Shown here: positions 28,977-34,951 of the stretch, in pieces
Numbering within the stretch: position 1 is the stretch's first letter
Layout of the letters: each line of letters begins with the position of its first letter
NCBI GenBank assembly: GCA_025924515.1
Contig: JAICIE010000023.1
Span: 1-34,951, forward strand
Source of the DNA: Jatrophihabitans sp.
Lineage (GTDB): Bacteria; Actinomycetota; Actinomycetes; Mycobacteriales; Jatrophihabitantaceae
Length of the DNA: 34,951 nucleotides
Direction of reading: 5' to 3'
The notes under the pieces: generated by a model
What the model was told of the DNA's origin: nothing
Seen by the model: only the letters and a program-made list of their open reading frames with translations
Database searches by the model: none
Program-made: the position numbers and the translations under genes

Positions 28977-31900
28977 ATGTCGCCTGCTGCGCCCCGACCA
29001 CGCCTGTGGCCCCTCGTCCTGCGCGGCCTGTGGTGGCGGCGGGGACTCACCGCGGCCGTGCTCGCGGTCGCGACGCTGACGACCGCGGTCGCCGCTCTCG
29101 GTCCGCTGTACGCGCGCGCGGCGAGCGAACTGATCCTGCATGACCATCTCGTCGCGGCGGGGACCGGCGCGGGACTGCGCATGCACCGAAACGTGATTAC
29201 TACCGACGGGTCGGGAGTCGACCGGCTCGCGCACCAATTGCCGCGCGAAAGGAGCCTGCGCGGCTTCGAGCGGGTGATCCCGACGCTGTACACGACCAGC
29301 AGGTTCGGGGCGGCGCTGGACGATGTCGGGACCGGCTCGGTGCACACAGCCCTGCTCTGGAAGCAAGGGATCTGCCGCCATCTCGTCATTCTTCGCGGGC
29401 ACTGCCCGACTGCGCCGAATCAGGCTCTCGCGAGCCAGCGCGTCGTATCGGCGAGTGTCTTCGATTGGCATGTCGGGCGGACCCTCTACATCGGCGCGAT
29501 CCACCAGGAGGACGTAGGCGACTACACGGCGCCCATACCCACACCGAAACCAGTTCGGATCGTCGGAACCTACCGCCCTCGTAATACGAGCGACCCGTTC
29601 TGGTTCGGGCAGCCCTATTTCGTCATCGGCGAATCGCCCGACGGACAGCCGATCGCCGACTCGTTGATCGTCGCTCGAAGCGAATTCACCGACCAGCCGC
29701 CGAACACGTCTGCGGAAGCGGATTTCGACTACCCGTTGCGCGCTGACGCGATCCGGTTGACGGACGTGCCGGCCGAACGCGCCGCGGTGCAGCGGCTGAT
29801 CCGGTCCTTCTCCGGCACCCGTACCGAGGTCGACACCCGGTTGCTGAAGGTCTTCGACGCGGTGGCGCACGAACGGACTCTCGTCGCCGTCGACACCGCC
29901 CTCGTCACGGTGCAGCTGGCGGTGCTCGCGTGGCTCGTCCTCTTCCAGATCGTCTCGGAGGCCATCGAAAGTCGAGGGACGGAGGTCGCGCTGGCGAAGC
30001 TGCGCGGCCACCGTCCGCGGACAACGCTGCTGTTCGCCTCAGGCGAGGCCGTCGTGCTCACCACGGCCGCCGTGCCCCTCGGGCTCCTGCTCGCGTTCCT
30101 CACCACCCACCTGCTGACCGACAAGGTGCTCGGATCACACGTCCCGGTGGCAGTGACCGCCGCGCCGGTCCTGGCCGCCGGCGCAGCTTTCCTGGCGGCC
30201 CTCGTAGCTGTCGTCCTCGGTGGGTATCGGACCCTGTCCCGTTCGGTGCTCGACGAATGGCGGCGCACGACGCGGCGGCCCCGCCGCAGTCGTGCGGTGC
30301 TGATCATTGACGTCCTTATCGCCGCCGGCGCGCTCACCGGCCTGGTGCTCTTGGCGCACCGCCAGCAGGCCCGGTCCGAGGGCGACTCGGCCGGGCTCCT
30401 CGTCCCGGGACTGCTCGTGCTCGCGGTCGCGCTGCTGGGCGTCCGGCTGCTGCCGGCGGCGTGTCGCGCGTTGGCGCGATGGACGAGATCCGGCCCGCGG
30501 CTCGGGCTGTTCCTGGCGACCCGTCAGGTCGCGCGCCGGCCCGTCGGCCTCCGCCTTGCCGCGCTCCTCGCCGTGGCGGTCGGCCTGGCGACCTTCGCGG
30601 TGGCCGGCGAGTCGATCGCGGAGACCAACCGGCAGGCGCGCGCTCGAGCCGACGTCGGCGCCCCGCGGGTCGTGTCGGTGCAGGTCGATCCGCGCACGGA
30701 CCCGCTCGCCGCGGTGCGGAAGGCGGACCCGTCCGGACGGTGGGCGATGGCTGCCGCGACGTGGCTGCCGGACGGCGGGCAGGGGGTGCTCGGGACCGTC
30801 CTCGGGGTCGACTCCACTCGGCTGCGGACGGTGGCGAGCTCGGTGTCGGGAGGGATGACTCCAGCAGAGACGGGATCGATCCTCGGCGCGGCGCCGATGC
30901 CCACCATCAGGCTCACCGCAGACCTGATGCGCGTGCACCTGACTGCTCGGTCCTTGACAGGGGACGTCCGTCCGCAGGTTCAGATCAACCTTCGCACGTC
31001 GACCGACCCGTACCTGAATGCCGAGGGCGGCCCGATCGTGCCCGGCAGCAAAACCTATGTCGTGCCGGTCCCCTGCCGGCGGGCCTGCATCCTGCGGGGG
31101 CTGACCTGGGACCGCCCGATCAGCGCCACCCGCCCGTTGTCCGGGCGGCTCGAGCTCACCGGGCTCGACGTCCGCCGCGGCGACCGATGGCAGCCGCTCG
31201 ACCTGGGCCTCGGGACCGTGGGCGCCTGGCGGCCCGCAACACCCGCGGGCAAGGCCGGTGACCGCGTGAGCGTCGCCGCCGGCGCGGTCGTGGACCGGTT
31301 CTGGAACGCGCTCGGTGGCTACGGCGGGATGACCTATGCGGATGTTCCGGTGCCGGCTCCGGCGATCGCGACGGCCAAGGCGGTACCGGCGGGGCACGGC
31401 GCCGGCAAGGCCTTGCGGATGGTCGACGAGGACAGCCGGACCCTGACCTTCACCGTGGCGCGGATCGTCCCCGTCCTGCCGATCGTCCTGGACGACGGTG
31501 TGGTGTTGGACGTCAATTCGCTCGATTCCGAGCTACCAGGTTTCGTGTACGAGGCGAGCTGGCAGGTCTGGCTCGGGACCGCCGCGCCCGCGGACGCGCT
31601 GGCCCGGCTCGGCGCTGTCGGCCTCCACCCCGGGGACGTTCGGAGCGAAACTGCGCGGATGCAGCAGCTCAGCCGTCAGGCGCCGGCGCTCGCGCTGCTG
31701 CTGCTGGTCGGCTGCGCGGTCGCCGGCGCCGTTCTCGCCGCCGGTGCCACGGCCATCTCGATCAGCGCGGCAGGACGCCGCCGGTCCTACGAACTCGCCG
31801 CGCTGCGCGCGATCGGCGTAGGGCACCGGGAACTGCTGCGGGCGGGCGTCCTCGAGCAGTTGCTGCTGCTCGGGTCAGCCGTCGTGCTCGGCGTTCCCAC

Positions 31901-32108
31901 CGGACTCGTGGCCGCCCGGGTGGCGATGCCGGTCATTCCCGAGTTCGCCGATCGAACCCCCATCGAGCTGCACTACGCGCCGCAGTGGCTGCCGACCGCG
32001 GTGTTCGTCGCCGGCTTCGTCGTGATCCTGGTGATCACCGCGTTGCTCGCCGGACGCGCGCTGCTGCGCATCGCGCTGCCTGCGCGCCTGCGCGAGGCCG
32101 AAGGATGA
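28977..32108 (+). CDS. FtsX-like ABC transporter permease (large, two-repeat form)
   Basis: This 1043-residue permease begins with a Pro/Arg-rich start and a first membrane segment (AVLAVATLTTAVAALGPLYARA, ~28-49). A large outside domain follows to about residue 300. Then come a bundle of membrane segments (LAVLAWLVLFQIVSEAIESRG and the GEAVVLTTAAVPLGLLLAFL region, two more helices up to ~490), a second helix near 515-545 (RLAALLAVAVGLATFAVAG), a second outside domain (~550-900), and three final helices including LLLLVGCAVAGAVLAAGATAI and the RSYELAALRAIGVGHRELL coupling segment. The paired FtsX units and charged coupling stretch (EVALAKLRGHRPRT) are MacB/LolE-like. It should use its two ATPases to drive transport or extract a substrate outside. 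It shares an ATGA overlap with the first ATPase gene. Confidence 0.9.
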   Translation: MSPAAPRPRLWPLVLRGLWWRRGLTAAVLAVATLTTAVAALGPLYARAASELILHDHLVAAGTGAGLRMHRNVITTDGSGVDRLAHQLPRERSLRGFERVIPTLYTTSRFGAALDDVGTGSVHTALLWKQGICRHLVILRGHCPTAPNQALASQRVVSASVFDWHVGRTLYIGAIHQEDVGDYTAPIPTPKPVRIVGTYRPRNTSDPFWFGQPYFVIGESPDGQPIADSLIVARSEFTDQPPNTSAEADFDYPLRADAIRLTDVPAERAAVQRLIRSFSGTRTEVDTRLLKVFDAVAHERTLVAVDTALVTVQLAVLAWLVLFQIVSEAIESRGTEVALAKLRGHRPRTTLLFASGEAVVLTTAAVPLGLLLAFLTTHLLTDKVLGSHVPVAVTAAPVLAAGAAFLAALVAVVLGGYRTLSRSVLDEWRRTTRRPRRSRAVLIIDVLIAAGALTGLVLLAHRQQARSEGDSAGLLVPGLLVLAVALLGVRLLPAACRALARWTRSGPRLGLFLATRQVARRPVGLRLAALLAVAVGLATFAVAGESIAETNRQARARADVGAPRVVSVQVDPRTDPLAAVRKADPSGRWAMAAATWLPDGGQGVLGTVLGVDSTRLRTVASSVSGGMTPAETGSILGAAPMPTIRLTADLMRVHLTARSLTGDVRPQVQINLRTSTDPYLNAEGGPIVPGSKTYVVPVPCRRACILRGLTWDRPISATRPLSGRLELTGLDVRRGDRWQPLDLGLGTVGAWRPATPAGKAGDRVSVAAGAVVDRFWNALGGYGGMTYADVPVPAPAIATAKAVPAGHGAGKALRMVDEDSRTLTFTVARIVPVLPIVLDDGVVLDVNSLDSELPGFVYEASWQVWLGTAAPADALARLGAVGLHPGDVRSETARMQQLSRQAPALALLLLVGCAVAGAVLAAGATAISISAAGRRRSYELAALRAIGVGHRELLRAGVLEQLLLLGSAVVLGVPTGLVAARVAMPVIPEFADRTPIELHYAPQWLPTAVFVAGFVVILVITALLAGRALLRIALPARLREAEG

Positions 32109-32827
32109 GCCCACTTCCCGGCGTTGCGGTGCGCTGCGTCGACGTGCAGCAAACGTTCTCAGTCGACGGCGAGGACGTACACGCGCTGTCCGGGATCCAG
32201 CTGGCCGTCGACGCCAGGGAGCGGATCGCCGTGTTCGGGCCGTCCGGGTCCGGGAAGTCGACACTGCTCGCGCTCCTCGCGGGCCTGCGGCGTCCGTCCT
32301 CCGGCTCGGTGTGGATCGGCGACACCGAAGTCAGCAGCCTCTCCGAGCGGCAACTGCTGCGGCTGCGCAGCGGCGACGTCGGGATCGTGGTGCAGAACCC
32401 GAGCCGCACGGTGCTGCCCTACGGCACGGTCGAGGACAACATCCTGTTCGCCCAACGCGCCGTTCGACGCGAGCGGCAGGGCGCCTTGCCGAAGCCGTCC
32501 GACCTGCTCGCCGAGCTCGGGTTGGCGGCGCTGATCCGGCAGCGAGCCGCCGCCTTGTCGGGCGGGGAACAGCAGCGAGTCGCCGTGGCGGTCGCGCTGG
32601 CCTGCGCGCCGCGTCTGCTGCTGGCCGACGAGCCGACCAGCCAGCTCGACGGGCACAGCCGCGACCTGATCGTCGAGCTGCTGGTGCGCGCGGGCCGGGT
32701 CGTCGGCGCGACACAGGTCGTCGTCACACACGACCCGGTGGTCGCCGACGCCTGCGACCGGCGGGTGACGCTTTCCGAGGGACGGGTGGTCGACGGCGGG
32801 CGCAGGGAACGGTGGGCCCAAGGGTGA
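32105..32827 (+). CDS. ABC transporter ATP-binding protein 1 (LolD/MacB type)
   Basis: This 240-residue ATPase starts inside the permease stop codon (ATGA). It has Walker A FGPSGSGKSTLL, a Q-loop (IVVQNP), the signature LSGGEQQRVAVAVAL, Walker B LLLADEPTSQLD and the H-loop VVVTHD, all intact. It ends within the start of the second ATPase gene (GTGA). Its signature helix differs from the second ATPase (AVAVALA against AVARALA), so the two are paralogues rather than recent copies. It should pair with the FtsX-like permease, probably as one half of a heterodimer. Confidence 0.93.
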   Translation: MSPLPGVAVRCVDVQQTFSVDGEDVHALSGIQLAVDARERIAVFGPSGSGKSTLLALLAGLRRPSSGSVWIGDTEVSSLSERQLLRLRSGDVGIVVQNPSRTVLPYGTVEDNILFAQRAVRRERQGALPKPSDLLAELGLAALIRQRAAALSGGEQQRVAVAVALACAPRLLLADEPTSQLDGHSRDLIVELLVRAGRVVGATQVVVTHDPVVADACDRRVTLSEGRVVDGGRRERWAQG

Positions 32828-33555
32828 GCCGCGACCGGCGTCAGCTCGAGGAGGGCGACGTCTACATCGACCTCGAACTCGGTCCGCGCCGCCGAGGGAC
32901 TCCGGCGCGGGAGCGAGCCGCCGCGGCGCCTGTGCACCTGATCGCGGAGTCGGTGTCGTACCGCCGCGCGGGACGCACGATCCTCGACTGCGTCGACGTG
33001 TCGGTGTCTGCCGGGGAAACCCTCGCCGTCGTCGGACCGTCCGGCAGCGGCAAGTCCTCGCTGCTCGCGCTCATCGCCGGCCTCGAGGAACCCGACTCAG
33101 GACGGGTCCGGCGCGAGCCGCGTGGGGGCGGGCGCGTAGGCATTGTGTTGCAGGGTTATGGGCTCGTGAGCGTCCTGACGGCGGCCGAGAACGTCGAGGT
33201 GCCGCTTCAGGCCGGCGTGGCAGGTGCGTTCGAGCCCCGGCAGGTGCGCGAGACCGCGGCTGCCGCGTTGGCGTCGGTCGGGCTCACCGAGGTGAGCGAT
33301 CACCTGGTCGAAGAGCTCTCCGGCGGACAGCAGCAGCGGGTGGCGGTCGCGCGGGCGCTCGCGATCGAGCCGGATGTCGTGTTCGCCGACGAACCCACCG
33401 CCGAACTGGACCACGACATGAAGCAAGGGGTCATCGAGCTGCTGCTGGGAATCGCCCACCGGGGCGGGATCGCGGTGGTGGCGACACATGACGGCGAAAT
33501 CGCTGCTCGATGCAGCCGGCAGTTGCGGCTGCAGGACGGCCGGGTCGTCCACTAA
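32824..33555 (+). CDS. ABC transporter ATP-binding protein 2 (LolD/MacB type)
   Basis: This 243-residue ATPase starts at a GTG that overlaps the preceding stop codon. After an unusual hydrophilic extension of about 35 residues (SRDRRQLEEGDVYIDLELG and RRRGTPARERAAA) come Walker A VGPSGSGKSSLL, Q-loop IVLQGYGLV, signature LSGGQQQRVAVARAL, Walker B VVFADEPTAELD and H-loop VVATHD. All catalytic residues are present. Together with the first ATPase and the FtsX-type permease it forms a three-gene operon. The stop codon lies one base past the stop of the minus-strand fragment at 33552, tail to tail. A T7 run at 33571-33577 follows without a hairpin of the usual form. Confidence 0.92.
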   Translation: MSRDRRQLEEGDVYIDLELGPRRRGTPARERAAAAPVHLIAESVSYRRAGRTILDCVDVSVSAGETLAVVGPSGSGKSSLLALIAGLEEPDSGRVRREPRGGGRVGIVLQGYGLVSVLTAAENVEVPLQAGVAGAFEPRQVRETAAAALASVGLTEVSDHLVEELSGGQQQRVAVARALAIEPDVVFADEPTAELDHDMKQGVIELLLGIAHRGGIAVVATHDGEIAARCSRQLRLQDGRVVH

Positions 33556-33715
33556 TCGGCGTGCTCCCCGTTTTTTTGCGCCGGTCGTCGACACGCGGTC
33601 AGGAAATCGACGAGGCTCATCGCCTTCGTGACCGCGCGGTCTGCGTCGACCCCCTTGCCCATCAGCTCCGACGGCCGACCCAGAGGTGCGACGCGATTGA
33701 TGTCGAGCGCAGCTG
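33552..33715 (-). pseudogene. Unrecognised gene tail
   Basis: On the minus strand the codons ending in a TAG at 33552 read PSELMGKGVDADRAVTKAMS then LVDFLTACRRPAQK. Third positions are coding-like and the end meets the ABC operon stop tail to tail, as a real gene end would. No start is present; upstream this frame is lost. I do not recognise the family. Confidence 0.25.
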
Positions 33716-34156
33716 GGCGGCGTGAGCGGCAGGATCGAATGGGCCGACGTCGGCGGAGCAGACGCGGCCGGTTCGTGGTACCCGCAGGTCGACGAGGTAG
33801 CGCGCCTGGACCCGCTCCGCGCACGTGCCTCCCCAGGGAAGCGTCGTGTGGCCCCATGAGTTGACCACGAGCAGGCGCGACCACGGCAGCAGTCGCGCCG
33901 CGGCACGTGCACCGGACAGCGGGGTGGCCGGGTCATATCGCGTGTTCACCAGCAACACAGGGTGCGCGGTGCGGGCCGTCCACGGGCCGGTGTACCGGTC
34001 GTCGTCGCGCGCCGGCCAGTCGGCGCAGGCGATGCTGCCGTAGGCCCACTGCGCGCCGAAATAGGGCGCCTTCCGGTCGCGGCGCGCTGCGGCGCGCGGG
34101 AAGGCGAACGGGTCACGCGGATTGTCCGTGTCCGCGCAGGTGATGCCGTCGAACGT
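33662..34156 (-). pseudogene. C-terminal remnant of a TAP-like alpha/beta hydrolase
   Basis: The minus strand gives 164 residues beginning FDGITCADTDNPRDP, which matches the last third of secreted tripeptidyl aminopeptidase-like hydrolases. Visible features are the conserved WPARDDDRYTGPWTARTAHPVLLVNTRYDPATPL (the acid residue lies in YDPATP) and VVNSWGHTTLPWGGTC (the catalytic His), plus the usual late Cys residues. The catalytic Ser, the signal peptide and all of the N-terminal half are missing. The last ~20 codons before the stop at 33662 no longer look like the family. It is a headless remnant of a lost peptidase gene. Confidence 0.7.
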
Positions 34157-34193
34157 GCAGCCGCTTGCGCATCTGATTCGCCTCGTTGATCGG

Positions 34194-34206
34194 TGCAATA
34201 GTTGCA
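34194..34206. promoter_or_regulatory. TGCAA-TAG-TTGCA inverted repeat, MarR-operator-like
   Basis: TGCAATAGTTGCA is a perfect 5-base inverted repeat around a 3-base spacer. Arms of the TTGCAA/TGCAA kind are common in operators of MarR-family regulators in actinobacteria. No MarR gene is in the window; it sits next to the breakpoint of the hydrolase remnant, so it may be left over from a lost promoter. Confidence 0.35.
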
Positions 34207-34266
34207 TGTCGATATGACCTGCCGCTCGCCGGGTAACTGGTACTAGAGGATGGAGGGCGGCAGGAC

Positions 34267-34437
34267 ATGGGCTGGCTGTCGGCGCACCTGTTGAACCGCG
34301 ACGGTTTGGCCGGTCCGATCCTGACATGCGGTCACGAATCTTGCGGTCAGTACGCCGCCGGAAACGACGCGTCCAGGACATGCGCCGTCCGGACTGATGA
34401 GGCGGTGACCCGAGGCGCCGCCCGAGAACGCGGGTGA
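34267..34437 (+). CDS. Possible 56-residue Cys-containing small protein
   Basis: The ORF begins MGWLSAHLLNRDGLAGPIL and includes TCGHESCGQYAAGNDASRTC, giving three Cys and one His close together, which could bind a metal. An AGGA lies 1-2 bases ahead of the ATG, closer than normal. Third-position GC is lower than in the certain genes. It ends 25 bases before the GH15 start. Uncertain; it may be chance. Confidence 0.25.
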   Translation: MGWLSAHLLNRDGLAGPILTCGHESCGQYAAGNDASRTCAVRTDEAVTRGAARERG

Positions 34438-34462
34438 TCGAATTGCCGGCGGAAGGAGTGTC

Positions 34463-34951
34463 GTGGCGCAGGACATTGCCGATTACGGCCTCATCGGCGA
34501 CCTGGAAACGGCCGCACTGGTCGGGCGCGACGGCTCCATCGATTGGCTGTGCCTGCCGCGCTTTGACGCTCCGGCCTGCTTCGCCGCGCTGCTCGGCACC
34601 GAGGACAACGGGTTCTGGCGCATCGCGCCCGCGGCCGGCGGGCCGAGTACCAGGCGCCGGTACCGCGGCGACTCCCTCGTCCTGGAGACGGAGTGGGAGA
34701 CCGCGAGCGGTTCCGTCCGGGTCGTCGACACGATGCCGCCGCGCAGCGACGCCATTGACGTCGTCCGGGTCGTTGAAGGCCTCGCCGGGCGGGTTGCCAT
34801 GCGGATGGCCTTGCGGTTGCGATTCGGCTATGGCCGGATCACGCCGTGGGTTCGCAAGGTCGGCGGTCAGACGGTCGCGGTAGCGGGGCCCGACGCGACC
34901 TGGCTGCACACGCCGATTACGACCTACGGCAAGGACCTCACCACCTACGCC
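34463..34951 (+). CDS. Glycoside hydrolase family 15 protein (trehalase/glucoamylase-like), N-terminal part
   Basis: The gene starts at a GTG with a GGAAGGAG ribosome site (34451-34458) and runs off the window after 163 codons. The start DIADYGLIGDLETAALVGRD and SIDWLCLPRFDAPACFAALLG is the typical N-terminal (TREH_N-like) beta domain of actinobacterial GH15 proteins, which include trehalases and glucan 1,4-alpha-glucosidases. The catalytic (alpha/alpha)6 barrel would lie outside the window. There is no signal peptide, so it acts in the cytoplasm, most likely on trehalose or alpha-glucan. Substrate specificity cannot be read from this part. Confidence 0.9.
   Translation, partial: MAQDIADYGLIGDLETAALVGRDGSIDWLCLPRFDAPACFAALLGTEDNGFWRIAPAAGGPSTRRRYRGDSLVLETEWETASGSVRVVDTMPPRSDAIDVVRVVEGLAGRVAMRMALRLRFGYGRITPWVRKVGGQTVAVAGPDATWLHTPITTYGKDLTTYA

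Larger units (their letters stand above)
34157..34462. other. Region between hydrolase debris and the GH15 gene
   Basis: It holds the TGCAA-TAG-TTGCA inverted repeat (34194-34206) and a possible 56-residue ORF (34267-34437), both listed separately. Apart from those I see no gene. The GH15 ribosome site begins at 34451. Confidence 0.4.

Noticed and set aside
33534-33577. Rho-independent terminator after the ABC operon
   Set aside because: A T7 run is present (33571-33577) but the nearest stem (GGACG...CGTCC at the gene end) lies about 20 bases away, so the normal hairpin-plus-T-run form is missing.
1-34951. CRISPR arrays, tRNA/rRNA genes, transposons, phage or known riboswitch classes
   Set aside because: I looked for regular direct repeats, cloverleaf-type elements, transposase motifs and conserved riboswitch cores and saw none I could support by eye.

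Overview
The window is high-GC DNA from an actinobacterium. The signs are strong GC bias at third codon positions, many GTG starts, start-stop overlaps of the ATGA and GTGA type, a Rex-type operator of the Streptomyces form, a large LAL-type LuxR regulator, a DUF6197-like protein and start codons that look leaderless. The genus cannot be fixed from the sequence alone. Gene content looks like an accessory chromosomal region. I see no rRNA, tRNA, CRISPR array, transposase or phage gene.

Layout. (1) 1-1006: the 5' part of a geranylgeranyl-reductase-family flavoprotein on the minus strand, with a Rex-like operator in its leader, diverging from an ElaA-like acetyltransferase. (2) 1087-9198: a sugar or cell-surface glycan island. 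It holds a sugar/phosphocholine-type nucleotidyltransferase, two family-4 glycosyltransferases, one 606-residue protein joining a GT2 domain to a GT-B-like domain, and a coupled pair of oxidoreductases (Gfo/Idh/MocA then MDR) feeding into a GT4 gene. An unrelated membrane protein sits inside. (3) 9535-12489: envelope genes: a lipoprotein with the 'secreted repeat' fold, an LPG-synthase-TM-like membrane protein translationally coupled to a PAP2 phosphatase, and a small membrane protein. (4) 12530-18862: a LysR regulator, a small anchored protein, an unusual transmembrane protein made of a catalytically dead PAP2 domain, an intact RIO-like kinase domain and an extracellular Cys-containing domain, then a YCII protein, a PadR gene with an internal deletion and its partner, a DUF6197-like protein and a methyltransferase. 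(5) 19103-23405: a LAL regulator converging on a DHA2-type MFS exporter. (6) 23767-27483: a 59-residue small ORF coupled to a frameshifted flavin monooxygenase, the tail of a lost His-containing domain protein, and an MMPL/RND-type transporter. (7) 27738-33555: a small secreted protein, a small conserved protein and a three-gene ABC system with one large FtsX-type permease and two different ATPases. (8) 33552-34951: debris of a TAP-like hydrolase and of another gene, then the start of a GH15 (trehalase/glucoamylase-like) gene.

Two themes stand out. First, membrane-lipid and envelope functions recur: PAP2, LPG-synthase-TM, dead PAP2 plus kinase, MMPL, FtsX-ABC and glycosyltransferases. Second, the right half carries several broken genes at gene borders (PadR deletion, monooxygenase frameshift, a headless domain fused in frame to the transporter, an MFS tail, a headless hydrolase). 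This points to ongoing gene loss by small deletions rather than by insertion elements. All functional calls rest on reading motifs by eye; no database search was run.
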